Part shown: positions 11,150 to 22,400 of the stretch, piece after piece
Position numbering within the stretch: the stretch's first letter is position 1
Layout: each line of letters begins with the position of its first letter
Assembly (NCBI RefSeq): GCF_027172205.1
Contig: NC_070603.1
Coordinates: 6,622,501 to 6,686,500 of the forward strand
DNA from: Podarcis raffonei
Lineage: Eukaryota > Chordata > Lepidosauria > Squamata > Lacertidae
Length of the DNA stretch: 64,000 bases
Direction of reading: 5' to 3'
Program-made: the position numbers and the translations under genes
Notes under the pieces: model-generated
What the model saw: only the letters and a program-made list of their open reading frames with translations
Told to the model about the DNA's origin: nothing
Databases searched by the model: none

Positions 11150-12142
11150 CTCAGGGTTGGCCAATTCCCAAGAGACTGCGATCTACTCACAGAGTTAAGG
11201 ACTGGCAGTGATCTACCCCCTTTTGAGGGGTTCAGTTGTTGAGCTTTTCTTAGGAAGGAAAACCCTGTTTTTTTGGGGGGGGGTTCAGGTTGTTAATGGA
11301 AAAATCTGAGGGCTCCCTTGGACAAAAAAATAATAATACCAGAGCAAAACAGCAGCCAGTAGGCTTGGTCTTTATTGAAGACTGTTGCGACAGGACTCCC
11401 ACCTGCCACAAGGTGGAACAAGATGGAAGCCCCAAACAAAAGAGCCCCCAAACTTTTATTAGCTGCTAATCCCCATGCTACACCCCCCCAAACTATATCA
11501 CTCATACATCATGAAAGGGGAGGTCTGGTGGCAGTAATCTGAGCATCCTGGACCCTGCCCTATGGTTCTCCTTGCCCTCCACCAAACACCCATCAAGTGT
11601 AACAAAAAAGATATTTACATTTCCCCGTTTCCCAGCCAAGTTAATCGCACCCTTTTGTCTTCACCTGGGTTTGTTATTTCTGGAATGGCTACCTCTGGCA
11701 CTCAGGTATCAGGATGCCAGGGATTATCACTCAGGCAGAGGGGCTGCTGAGCAGCTGAGCTCACATGTCTATATGAATTTCTGAAGTTTTCCCAGTGAGC
11801 CAATACATAGATACATTTATCAGTGAATTCTTACATTTGGTATTGTGCAGCAAAGGCCCTTTGAATAGGTAGGAAGAAACTGTGATGAAGTGTTTTGTGG
11901 GGACAAATCACAAAAGTCACAAAAGCGATTGTGCCGATTTTGGTAGTGGGCCGCATGTGCATCATATCTGCTGGAGGGGCAACCCCCCCCAACCTATACA
12001 TAAATTACTGGAATAAGGCCAAAGTTGTTGAGCTTTTTTAGGTAGGTGAAAAGCCCCATTTTTTAGGGCTGCAAGGGGCAAAAATGTTGAGCTTTCTTTA
12101 GGGGAGCCAAACTTGTTGAGCTTCTTGAGATCACCGTCTACC
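11150..12142. mobile_element. hAT-like DNA transposon remnant with an LTR inside
   Basis: The left end cagggttggccaattcccaa and the right end gatcaccgtctacctg resemble the outer parts of hAT elements of the type that carry ...gcgatctac text. Inside, a motif ttgttgagctttt recurs at about 11235, 12026, 12091 and 12112. An LTR-like insertion (about 11291-11835) interrupts it. The boundaries are approximate and no target-site duplication was verified. Confidence 0.5.
11291..11835. mobile_element. Probable solo LTR fossil, related to the 9.7-kb LTR
   Basis: It starts TGTTAATGG and probably ends TTCTTACA. It shares the internal block agcagcyagtarcttgrtctttattga...gttgcracagg with the LTR at 9729-10414, at the same relative place. 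The target-site duplication is unclear because the left flank is a T/G run. Confidence 0.5.
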
Positions 12143-12532
12143 TGATGGACGAGCCTGTTATAGCTTTACAAGCGTTATTCAGTACTGTAGGGCACTTCCA
12201 CTGGCAAGCACATTTTCCACTGTGCAGACACATGTGCAGAGGTGAGTTGCAGCCAGTCCCGCTCCCTTGGTGCAGTTTTCACCTCCCAGAGGTCACCCAC
12301 TATGTGTGCATGCTGATCTCCAACACCTTGCTTGTGTCTCTCACCTTCATATAGCAAGCCAGGCCTCTGCACCTGGAACCTTTATACCCCTGTTATGCAT
12401 GCACTTGTGTCATGGCCACTTTTAATTCATTTTCTGCCTCAAGGCAGTGCAGCTAGGGTCCCCAGGCCATCTGTTATCCAGGCACTGACAATGCCTGAAC
12501 TTGGTTAACTGCATCACATTCCTTTAGATCAG

Positions 12533-12660
12533 GCAAGAGAAATTGTGGCCCTCCACATATTGGACTCAATCTTCCACCAACCCTACCAATGTGGACAGTG
12601 CCAGGGATGGTGGGAGTTGGTAGCCCAACAACATTTGGAGAGCTACAAGTTCCCCAGTCC
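12533..12660. mobile_element. Degenerate fold-back hAT-like MITE
   Basis: The left arm gaaattgtggccctccacat and the right arm caacatttggagagctac flank a gggatggtgggagttgg core, matching the fold-back family at low identity. Confidence 0.55.
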
Positions 12661-12876
12661 TGCTTAGACCAAAGTCCTGGGCATTAGGTAGGGTGCTGGG
12701 ATCTGCCTTAGGCAGTAGTTAGTTAAATACTGTTTTACATTTTTGCTACCATAGAAACTGGCGGCACCACATGGACTTTTCTTTTTAATGCCACACACAC
12801 GATTTGGACCATCCCTGATTTGTCATGTGCATGCACACACACACTCTCCACACACAAACATGTTCTGCATGGCCTA

Positions 12877-13233
12877 AAGGTAAAGGTAAAGGGACCCCTG
12901 ACCATTAGGTCCAGTCGTGACCGACTCTGGGGTTGTGGCGCTCATCTCACTTTATTGGCTGAGGGAGCCGGCGTATAGCTTCCAGGTCATGTGGCAAGCA
13001 TGACTAAGCTGCTTCTGGTGAACCAGAGCAGCACATGGAAATGCCGTTTACCTTCCCGCCGGAGCAGTACCTATTTATCTACTTGCACTTTGACGTGCAT
13101 TCGAACTGCTAGGTTGACAGGAGCAGGGACCGAGCAACGGGAGCTCACCCTGTCGAGGGGATTCGAACCACCGACCTTCTGATCGGCAAGTCCTAGGCTC
13201 TGAGGTTTAACCCACAGCGCCACCTGCATCCCT
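12877..13233 (-). mobile_element. tRNA-derived SINE (family A), full length
   Basis: A complete reverse-strand copy from the tail (ggtaaagggacccctgac) to the head (ccacagcgccacctgc). A perfect 14-bp target-site duplication, ttctgcatggccta, lies at 12863-12876 and 13234-13247. This copy defines the family as about 355 bp. Confidence 0.96.
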
Positions 13234-13844
13234 TTCTGCATGGCCTACACCTACATAAATGTAAGGTGAGAAGCAGCACATAACATCCAGGGAATGAGCT
13301 GTTTGCGTGCTTCATCCAAAATGTGCAAGTTTATGAAATACATCACTTTTTTCCAGGTGGGCAGAATGGGACAGAATTTGCAGGTGTGCATTTTGCCAAA
13401 GAGGATTTCAAACACCCCTTTCCTGTTGGGATGCACACCAGACCTTCTCCATTTCTTCAGCACCAATGGAGAGCATTGCCCTCGACTGCACAGCTAACTA
13501 CTCCCTTGTTCCCCAGGCTTAATCTGACAACCAAACAAACACCTTTCAATCTTCAACAACCACATTACACCATCTTGAGCTCCAGGAAAGCGGCAACTTG
13601 CAAGGCAGGATATACATGTAAAAAGAAAAGAGGAAGAAGAAAAGTTTTTAAACATCCAGCAACTGGGGTTCAATTATCTGTACTGGGCTTCGGCAGCACA
13701 GCTCCCGTTTTCATGCCAGGGCTCAAGCTGGAACCCAATTTTTTATTTATATTTATTAAATGTCCATACTGCCCCTCATCTGAACATACTAGGGTGATTC
13801 ACAACAGAAAAATAAAAAATGGGAATACATTAACTAATTACTGG

Positions 13845-14290
13845 TTGGCATCCATCAGTCTTGGGAGACAATGGGCCTTGGGGGGATGCAGTCAAACCAT
13901 TGGAAGGTTGCAGTGCCTTCTGTGGCTGTAGTGTTCGATATGGGAGAGACATGTTTTGTTGCAGCTGGGGCAGATGAAGGTGTCTGGTTGTGCTGCTGCA
14001 GATGCACCATGACATTTCTTCTCTGTGTGTTCCCCCTCCCAGAGGCCGTTCCTCCAATGGTCACTGCTAGGGATGCACAACCTGACTGTCTCCAGGCACT
14101 GTGGTCATCTGCAAGGGATTCTCACACAGCAGGGCTGATCTTGCCAGCCTCACATTTGCGGACATCTTTGTAACGCAGAAACGGGACTGTAGAGCATATC
14201 CTTGGGGAGCCTGCCATCCTCCGTCCTGTGGACACGATGGAGCCAGTGTAGACACAAGTGTGAACATGCTTGCGTGGAGACACCAATATA
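13845..14290 (-). mobile_element. LINE 3'-end fragment, RTE-like, decayed
   Basis: Antisense translation gives fragments such as RMAGSPRIC and FLRYKDVRKCEAG, which fit the C-terminal R-M...P...RYKDVCKRD text of a common reptilian LINE ORF2. A related piece occurs at 33580-33610 and 34205-34285. Clade assignment is tentative. Confidence 0.5.
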
Positions 14291-14568
14291 GCTCCTTGCC
14301 AAAGGCACAAGGGAGTCTAGCTACACCTCTGAACAGGCAACTCCTAGGGGCTGAGGTCCCCCCACTCCCAAATATAATATTGTGCCCCCCCAGTTGATGG
14401 GCATTTCCATTCCAATGGTGTGTGTGTGCTTGTGACACGTCTTGTGATCGATTGTGCAGGGTGGGGCTTATCTGGGCTCCCCCAAAATTTCATTCATGTT
14501 GGAACCCCACCTCTGAATAAAACAAAACCAAAGCAAATCAGTAATCAAAGCAAATCAGTAACCCTCTC

Positions 14569-15226
14569 CAGGGCTGGATGTAGGTTTGATGAGGCCCTAA
14601 GCTACTGAAGGGCATGGGGCCCTTTATATGTCCAGCTGTCCTTTGCCAAAAACAAATTGTAGCTGCTTTTTGTGTTGAATATATGCTATATGGTAATTTA
14701 TGGACCTAATAGGTCTCTAAAGCCATTTGCACATAACAAAATATGTATTTTATCAAAGTAATTGTTGAACTGAAATACAATTAAGAAGTATATTAATAGT
14801 GATTTTTTGGGGGGGGCCCTAAACTATAGCTTAGGGACGCGAGTGGCGCTGTGGGTTAAACCACAGTGCCTTGGGCTTGCCGATCAAAAGGTCGGTGGTT
14901 CAAATCCCTGCAATGGGGTGAACTCCCGTTGCTCGGTCCCTGCTCCTGCCAACCTAGCAGTTCGAAAGCACGTCAAAGTGCAAGTAGATAAATAGGTACC
15001 ACTCTGGCAGGAAGGTAAACGGCGTTTCCGTGCGCTGCTCTGGTTCGCCAGAAGCGGCTTAGTCATGCTGGCCATGTGACCCAGAAGCTGTACGTCGGCT
15101 CCCTCGGCCAATAAAGCGAGATGAGCACCGCAGCCCCAGAGTCGGTCATGACTGGACCTAATGGTCAGGGGTCCCTTTACCTTTTTAAGCTATAGCTTGT
15201 TTAGCTTATATGTAAATGCGGCGCTG
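14569..15226. mobile_element. hAT MITE (family hAT-A) carrying a nested SINE
   Basis: Terminal inverted repeats: cagggctggatgtagg on the left and ...aatgcggcgctg on the right. A perfect 8-bp target-site duplication, accctctc, lies at 14561-14568 and 15227-15234. Eight-base duplications and CAG...CTG ends are typical of hAT elements. The interior (gaatatatgctatatggtaa) recurs in copies at 31490-31823, 33611-34204 and 56321-56625. It has no coding capacity. A SINE occupies 14833-15185. Confidence 0.92.
14833..15185 (+). mobile_element. tRNA-derived SINE (family A) nested in hAT-A
   Basis: Full-length forward copy from gggacgcgagtggcgctg to the gtccctttacctttt tail. The flanks aactatagctta and aagctatagctt are an imperfect target-site duplication that lies inside the hAT element, so the SINE is the younger insertion. 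Confidence 0.93.
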
Positions 15227-15299
15227 ACCCTCTCCAACAAACACATTTAAAAAAACCATATAATGTTAATCAAGCCAAGAAGCTGGGGTGCAGGCAAAA

Positions 15300-16100
15300 G
15301 TGCCCCTGAGCGGGCGCAGAGTGCGCCCCCCCCCACATCAGGAAGGGGAAGGCCTTCCAGAGGCTGGGTCACCGGCCTGCTTTTGGTTTTACCTCTCCCC
15401 CCCCCCGCCATTCCCGCCTCCCCTCAGCCCCCCGCGACCCCTCCGCTCGCTCCTCAGCCGGGCGGATCCCCTCTCCCCTCCGCCGCCGCCGCCCGCCTCA
15501 TCCCCCCGCGCGCCTCCCCTGCAGCCGGGGCTGCTGCAGTGCCCCCTCCGGGGCTGGGGGCGGCGCTGGGCCCGGCCGTCTCGGGGCCGGATGGAGCCTC
15601 TTGGCCGGGTCCGGAGCAGCGCCTCCTCGGCGAGGCCGGGCAGGGAGGCCGGGCCGGGGGAGCCGGAGCCCTTTGTGTGTGCGAGAGAGCCGCGGGGATG
15701 GTGCCCGCCGCCGCCGCCGCCTCCCGGGTAAGGGGCCGCCTCCCCGGAGCAGAGCAGCTCCTTTCCCTCAGGCGCCGCTCCCCTCGCACTTCCCGCCCCG
15801 CTCGCCCCTTTCCCCGCTTCGCCCTCGGCTCCCCTCCGGCCCCCATTCCGGGACGAGAGGAGCCCCTTCTCCTCCTTCGCCCCCCCCCCACGGGGCTTGC
15901 TCTGCCTCGCCTCCCTCCTGCGCCTCGCCTTGCCCTCCATCCCACACTCGCCCGCACTTTCCCCCCCTTTCCAGTCCAAATTTCTTTTCCCCTCCCACTT
16001 TGGGCCGCTCTCCTCTCCCCCCGCTCCACCTCTGGGTCTCACCTGCCCCCCAGGCCCGTTTCTCCTCCCCCCTTGCCAAATGAGAGATACCCTCCCCTCC
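15300..16100 (+). promoter_or_regulatory. ZBTB39: CpG-island promoter of ZBTB39
   Basis: A strongly GC- and CpG-rich stretch with many ccgccgccg and ccccgcc runs, unlike the AT-leaning DNA on both sides. It starts just after a hAT element and lies 1.3-2 kb upstream of the ZBTB39 coding exon in the right orientation. It holds the probable non-coding exon 1. The transcription start cannot be placed by eye. Long open frames in it (up to 306 codons) are a by-product of GC richness and are Pro/Arg/Ala-rich without recognisable domains. Confidence 0.8.
15600..15727 (+). other. ZBTB39: Probable ZBTB39 non-coding exon 1 (3' portion)
   Basis: A consensus donor, cgg|gtaagg, follows position 15727 in the CpG island. 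The matching acceptor is ttttctcctctctag at 17221-17235. The inferred intron is 15728-17235 and the second exon starts at 17236, giving 114 nt of 5'UTR before the ATG. The 5' edge given here is arbitrary. Confidence 0.6.
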
Positions 16101-16171
16101 CCATCAGTCCAGTTTTAACGTTACTTCCACATCTCCTGCACTTACCAAAAAGAGAAAACAAAATTTTTTTC

Positions 16172-16249
16172 CCCTTCCAGTAGCACCTTAAAGACCAACT
16201 AAGTTAGTTCTTGGTATGAGCTTTCGTGTGCATGCACACTTCTTCAGAT
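16172..16249 (-). repeat. 78-bp interspersed repeat, copy 2, in ZBTB39 intron 1
   Basis: Identical to 9490-9567 over 78 bp, including the gtgtgcatgcacac palindrome. It is preceded by a T run, which on the reverse strand would be an A-rich tail and suggests retroposition. Confidence 0.75.
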
Positions 16250-17235
16250 GAAATCGTGTTCACGACCCTGACAGAACCTTGCGCCTCAAACCTATTTGCA
16301 CTTGCATTTCTCTTTTTTGCAGTGATGATGTCCATCGTCGTCATCATTCACTTTGGTTACCTCATGTTGTTGCATGAAGAAGGGGCATAGAGCCGTCTTC
16401 TGCCTTAGGGAACAGCTATTAAGTGTTCTTCCATCCTGCTGTGATGCAGAGTTGAGTTTCGTTTTCATGGTGGGCATAAGGTGCCTAGAGTGCTTGAAAT
16501 TGCGCTAAGATAGCATCCTTGCCTGCTTGCTTAATGCACAGAACCTTAGGAAAGAACACAAGGGAGTTTTAACATGAGTTTTGCACTGCACATTTTATTG
16601 TGTTGGTCAGCTGGGTTAAAAGTTAAAACCCACCTGGAGGCTCATAAACAAAGAGACAACAGGTTGTGTCTGGAAGGAAATGTGCAGAGGGGAGTTTATA
16701 TTTCTAGTCTTTTGGCCTTCTGCCAACCAAGTTTTAAAACTTTCAGTCCAGTTGTTAAAAGGGGTTAGTAGAACTTATTTTCAAAGAAAATGTGTGTGTT
16801 TAAAAAGGAGGTTTTCTGAAAGTGTGACAAAGACTAGAAGGAAAAAAATAAACGTAGACAGGAATAGCAGTTTTGAACAACCTGAAAGGGAATGGTGTGA
16901 ACTGGCAATCACACTCCCCCCGTGCCCCGCCCCCAATTTGGAGAATTACTGTTATATCTCTGATGGAAAGATAGCTGGTGAACTGGTCCCAGTATATGCA
17001 CCACGCTCTTTCCCACCTCACACCCTCAGAGCATTTTGTCAAAAGCAGCTATGTTTCCTTGTAATATAAGTAATAAATGTATGGTGTTTTCTTTTTTTAT
17101 TAAAATCATCTTTACTCCACCTTTCCCTTTACAGAATGTCCAAGGTGGCATACTAATATTTTAGGTTTATTATATTTTGGGCTTCATTCAAAACCAGTAA
17201 GAACAGAAACTAACTTTTCATTTTCTCCTCTCTAG

Positions 17236-17349
17236 AAGACCTTGCCAGGTGAGCTTCAGAGCCTGGAAGCCGCCTTCTGGTGGAGCTGAGGAACGGACAG
17301 GAGTAAACAAGAAGTGAGCAGGAGAAGGAGGTTTTCAGCAGCTGTCAAG
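17236..17349 (+). other. ZBTB39: ZBTB39 5'UTR in exon 2
   Basis: This segment lies between the acceptor AG at 17234-17235 and the start codon. It contains a 12-codon upstream extension of the coding frame that begins only with GTG (17314), so the ATG at 17350 is preferred. Confidence 0.75.
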
Positions 17350-19449
17350 ATGGGCATGAGGATCAAGCTGCACAGCACTGACCACCCCAACAACCTGTTG
17401 AGGGAACTTAACAAATGCCGGTTGTCAGAGACTATGTGTGATGTTACCATTGTGGTGGGTAGTCGTACCTTCCCTGCACACAAAGCAGTGCTGGCGTGTG
17501 CAGCAGGCTACTTCCAGAACCTTTTCCTCAGTACAGGTCTGGATGTGACCCGCACCTACGTGGTGGATTTCATTACTCCAGCCAACTTTGAAAAGATTCT
17601 GAACTTTGTCTATACCTCAGAGCTCTTTACAGACCTGATCAATGTGGGTGTCATTTACGAGGTTGCTGAAAAATTGGGCATGGGTGATTTGCTGAAGGCT
17701 TGCCATTCCACCTTCCCAGACTTGGAAAACTCAGCCAACACGAAACAACCTTCTGTCTCAGGTGAAAGCCGGCCAACTGGCATGTCGACAGAGCCGAACC
17801 ATGCCCTGGGTGAAATCCGAAACAGTGGGGAGCACCCGGGACCAGAGCGGAGTTGCAGTATGCAGAGTGAAGCACCAGGTGGCTACAAAGAAGATTCTGC
17901 AAATGAAGGCAGCCATAACTTAATGCACCAGCAGACTCCCAAAACCGAAGAACAGGAATCACCAGCACAGTTTACTGGTGCCATGAGCATTATGACACAG
18001 GCTGGTCTCAGCAATGTCAGCATGGCTGTTCAAAGCACTGTCAACTCATGTCATCCATATAAACTCCAGAACAACGGGGATTACAACAAAGGCAATTTTT
18101 TTGCTTCGGATGCATCACTGGATATATCAACAGGCAGCAACTCCTGCCCTAGCAATAGTGATCACTCCAAAGACCAGGGCTTTGGGCAGATGGATGAGCT
18201 ACAGCTAGAAGATCTAGGGGAAGATGAACTACATTTTGAAGATCCCAGCGAGGAGCTAGGTGCTGCAGAGGAAGTTATTGAGCTGAGCGATGACAGTGAA
18301 GAGGAGCTATCCTTTGAGAATGACAACCGTGATAACAAGGCCATGCCCTGTCAAGTGTGCAAAAAGGTTTTAGAGCCCAACATACAGCTGATCCGCCAAC
18401 ATGCCAGAGACCATGTGGACCTCCTGACTGGCAACTGCAAAGTCTGCGAGACCCATTTCCAAGACAGGAACTCCAGAGTCACCCACGTCCTGTCTCACAT
18501 TGGGATATTCCTCTTCTCCTGTGATATGTGTGAGACCAAGTTTTTCACCCAATGGCAGCTCAGCCTTCACCGCCGCGAAGGGGTGTTTGACAACAACATT
18601 ATCATCCATCCTAGTGACCCACTTATAGGGAAGGTCAACTTGTTCAGTGGGGATTTGGCATGTGCCACCTGTGGGAAACCCCTTGCCAAGGATTTTCATA
18701 TGGTTCGGGGCCACATCTTGGACCATGTTAACTTGAAAAGCCAAACATGTGGCGTGTGTGACCAGCGGCACCTCAATCTCTGCAGCTTGATGTGGCACAC
18801 CCTTTCCCACTTGGGCATTTCTGTTTTTTCTTGCTCCGTTTGTGCCAACAGTTTTGTGGACAGGCACCTCCTGGAGAAGCACATGGCAGTCCACCAAAGC
18901 ATGGAGGAAACCCTCTTTCGGTGTCACTACTGTGGCCAAGCTTTTAAGCTGGAAGCTGCTTACCGCTACCATGTGAGCCAGCACAAGTGCAGCTCTGGCT
19001 TGGACCTTGTCCGGCCCAGTTTTGGCGACCGACTCCACCAGCAAGCTCTGCAGAAGAGGAAGCTGACAGAGGAGTTCCTAAGTGAGGATGTGGCTCTTCA
19101 GAGCCAACCTGGAAACAGTAAGTACAGCTGCAAGGTGTGCGGGAAGAGATTTGCCCACACAAGCGAATTCAATTACCACCGGCGGATCCACACAGGGGAG
19201 AAGCCATATCAGTGCAAAGTGTGCCACAAGTTCTTCCGTGGGCGTTCCACCATCAAGTGCCACCTGAAGACACACTCTGGGGCTCTCATGTACCGGTGCA
19301 CCGTTTGTGGGCACTACAGCTCTACCCTTAACCTTATGAGCAAGCATATAGGTGTGCACAAAGGCAGCCTTCCACCCGACTTCACCATTGAACAAACTTT
19401 CATGTACATCATCCATTCCAAAGATACGGAGAAAAATACAGACAGCTAA
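17350..19449 (+). CDS. ZBTB39: ZBTB39, BTB/POZ and C2H2 zinc-finger protein
   Basis: One uninterrupted exon encodes 699 aa, close to the 712 aa of human ZBTB39. The start is MGMRIKLHS, with A at -3 and G at +4. An N-terminal BTB/POZ domain (about residues 20-125; CDVTIVVGSRTFPAHKAVLA) mediates dimerisation. A poorly conserved Ser/Asn-rich linker follows, then an acidic stretch (about 281-325) with a SUMO-interaction-like VIELSDDSEEE near residue 308. About ten C2H2-type fingers run from residue 332 (CQVC) to 670. The first seven are irregular and widely spaced; the last three (592-670) are joined by a classic HTGEKPYQC linker and are the likely DNA-binding module. The protein is a nuclear, probably repressive, transcription factor of poorly known targets. 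The tail ends TFMYIIHSK, as in mammals. A single coding exon is usual for this gene. Confidence 0.98.
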   Translation: MGMRIKLHSTDHPNNLLRELNKCRLSETMCDVTIVVGSRTFPAHKAVLACAAGYFQNLFLSTGLDVTRTYVVDFITPANFEKILNFVYTSELFTDLINVGVIYEVAEKLGMGDLLKACHSTFPDLENSANTKQPSVSGESRPTGMSTEPNHALGEIRNSGEHPGPERSCSMQSEAPGGYKEDSANEGSHNLMHQQTPKTEEQESPAQFTGAMSIMTQAGLSNVSMAVQSTVNSCHPYKLQNNGDYNKGNFFASDASLDISTGSNSCPSNSDHSKDQGFGQMDELQLEDLGEDELHFEDPSEELGAAEEVIELSDDSEEELSFENDNRDNKAMPCQVCKKVLEPNIQLIRQHARDHVDLLTGNCKVCETHFQDRNSRVTHVLSHIGIFLFSCDMCETKFFTQWQLSLHRREGVFDNNIIIHPSDPLIGKVNLFSGDLACATCGKPLAKDFHMVRGHILDHVNLKSQTCGVCDQRHLNLCSLMWHTLSHLGISVFSCSVCANSFVDRHLLEKHMAVHQSMEETLFRCHYCGQAFKLEAAYRYHVSQHKCSSGLDLVRPSFGDRLHQQALQKRKLTEEFLSEDVALQSQPGNSKYSCKVCGKRFAHTSEFNYHRRIHTGEKPYQCKVCHKFFRGRSTIKCHLKTHSGALMYRCTVCGHYSSTLNLMSKHIGVHKGSLPPDFTIEQTFMYIIHSKDTEKNTDS

Positions 19450-22400
19450 TGTAGCAGTATTTGCGGAGTAAGCACTACTTGCAGGTAGCAAAGAAGCTTG
19501 TTTCTGTTTTTAAAAAACAACGTTACATTTTAATGGTCAGGCATCATCAGCATTGTACTTTATTTCCCTTTGCCTTGTTAGAGGGTTTCTTAAATCGTTG
19601 TTCTGTGAAAACAACAGCACGTTACATGTGTTACTGTTCTTGAGAAACCTGTCTGTTTACCTCCTGCTGAGTCCAGGGCTCATTATTTCAAGTCTTAGAA
19701 ACAGGCTGTGCTATCCTTCAACGGATAGGTTTCACACCTCAAATCTCTCCTCCCTCCATCTCTAATTTGAGATCTTGAAAAGATTTATGCTGCTAAGATA
19801 TATTAATGCTACACATCAGTAGGGATAGCAGGAGAGAAAGGGGGGGGGGGTAAAAGGAATTGTTTATGTGCTGCTATTGGGAGGGTAGAAGTTCTATAAA
19901 AACTTACAATGCAGTCCCCAGCACGCTTACTCAGAGATAAGTCCACCTTTGTTTAATGGTGACTCGCTCTCTGCCTTGTAAGTGTGCTTTGCATTCTTAG
20001 CCTTAGCTTCGTGTCAGTAAGTTTGTATTTCCCTCCCACCAGGATTGCCATATATATGGCCAGTTCTTCCTCCTGTGCAACCATGTGATCTGCAGACATT
20101 CGTGGTTGTTAGGGCTGATTTCCATGTCACTTGCTGATTTCTGTAGGTAAAAACTGTCAGAAAAAGCCACAGTAGCAGATTAGGCCAGTTGTTTTGGGGG
20201 TTTTTTTTCAGTTCGCACCCAGCCTCTGCCTTTTGCCCTTTTCCATGAAACTGTGAGTTGGTTTTACAAAGTTCCACTTTAACAAAATCAAAAGAGGGCA
20301 TAAAAATGGTGTGGTGGAATGGAGGAGAGTTTTGCCAAATGTGAACATTCTGGATTTTTATTTTTTTTAAGGGGTGCCCTAGAAAGGACTCTTAGCTTTG
20401 AGTATAAGCATATAGAGGCTTTAGCAATAGTGCTGCATCTCCAACATCCACTTTCAAAAAAGAAGTGTTCTTAGGGCATCATAAAACAGCTTTGGGACTC
20501 CTTCCTTTCCTCCAGCAATATTAACTCAGTGCTGGTGTCTTGAACATTGAGATGAATGTCTCAGGGGTCACATTCTTGAAAGTCTTTGACATAGCTCTGT
20601 GGACAGTGCCAAGGTTTTAGGTTGCAGTTCTATACACAGCTGGGAATAAGTCTCATTGATCTCAGCAGGGCTTACTTCAGCCTCATTATGTGTATTATTG
20701 CACTGTTAGTTCTGTTTGAAAATATATTGTTGCCTTAAGGAAATGTCTCTGGAAGGAGGAATGACAGGTTTAGGGCAGATTATTATCTCTCTTTTTTGAA
20801 GGGGGGGTTGCATTTTAAACATTCAGCTCTTAATCATTTGTTTGGAGGGATTCATAGATCTTCTCAAAAGTAGCACTTTTGTTGCAGGGGTATCCTATTT
20901 TCCAGCACACAAACCATAGCATTTTGTTGCAGGGGGAAAAGGAATCACTCCCTCTCCTCACCCCACTCCACCTTCTAGCACATCAACTCTGACTGTGTCA
21001 TGTACAATGTGGTTGTGTTGGTATCACAGGTGCTATTGGAATGAAGAGATGTAATTTTTGTGCAGCAGTGAGGCCAGTTTGAATGTGCCTTTACCACTCA
21101 GTACAAATAGACCTTTTCTCCAGGATTATGCTCTGACCAAAAAACAAACCCAAACAAATTTATCCAAAACACCCAGTTCTTCAAGTTTGCAGCAAAAGCC
21201 GGCTGTGGATGGCATCAATTTCCTAATACCCATTACATCACCAAGAAGGACAAGTCTAGTGGTCAATCCAGCATTTGACTTGATAGGATGTGTGTTTGTC
21301 ATACAGATTATTTAAACTGGGAGGATAAAGAATTTGCAACAAAGGGTCATTCTTAAATTATATGTCTCTTCATCCTTGGGCAGCATGACATCACAAACAT
21401 GGAGCAACATTAATTCCCCCTATCTCCATCGCAGAGCAATTATATAAACTTTTAAAAGGTTTTATTTTCATTAATATTTGTAAAGTCGTCTTTAGAGTTT
21501 GAGTGCTCTCATGCTGGAATGCTTATTTAGCCCATCATCAAGAAGTAGTGGAAAACACCATCAATTGTGTGTTTTTTTAAGTTTTTTAAAAGTTCTTTAA
21601 GGGCTGTGCACTTTCCCCCTCCAGCCTGGAACACACTTCTCTTCTTCTTTTTAATTTTTACACTCTAGCAAGGTATCCCCCCCCCCTTATTACAGTGGTA
21701 CTGGATTTCTGCTAGCATATGGGTTTTTTTGTCATCTGAAATGCCTCTGGGTGTTTGTCCCTTGTGGCAATGAAAAACCATCATGTGCTTGTGTAATTGA
21801 CAATAACAATTATGCTGTCTTTTGAAGTGAGGTTGTAACCTACCTTCCTTTTCCTTTTCCTGCAACCCTGACAGGTGCTTTCTGGAGGGATGCAACAGAA
21901 CAGATTGATCACAGGGCACAGATCCTGACTCAGTTTGAACTACACTTGTGGCTTTATCCTATAGGTTGTACTTTATGCTTTCTAAGTGCAGTACTATGTG
22001 AAATCCAGGCAGGGGGATGGATGAGAGAAGCGAACGTTGACAAATGTAGCAGCTGGCTTGAGATCTGCCCCTAAGTTTAATGCAAACTACCTCATAAGGA
22101 GGAAGTCCTGGAGTCTTAAAAATCAGTGGTATGTACAAATAGGCTTCCAGGCTTCTGTATATGAAAACACTGTTGTTAAAGAAAAACAGAAATCCACATA
22201 ATGCTGCTCTAGCCCTGACCTATGGGGGGGGGGGTGGAATGAAAAACTGTACAGCCCCAGGAATCTCAGTTCTGACAGTAATTCCAGTAGGGCAGCCTTG
22301 GTCAGGTTGCTTTGCTCTCTGCTTACAGTACCTACCTCTAAGGGTGTTGTGAAGATTGACTGCTTTGATTTTTGTCAAGGAGAAAAAGCACTTAGGCATG

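Noticed and set aside
13323-13931. A 202-codon + frame
   Set aside because: It runs through unrelated sequence and into a LINE fragment, without recognisable domain or splice context.
15263-16183. A 306-codon + frame and long - frames (up to 217 codons) in the GC-rich region
   Set aside because: Low-complexity Pro, Arg, Ala and Gly text with frames open on both strands is expected of a CpG island. No domain was recognised and a splice donor interrupts it.
17314-17349. A 12-codon upstream extension of ZBTB39
   Set aside because: It begins with GTG, and the ATG at 17350 matches the mammalian N-terminus and has a strong Kozak context.
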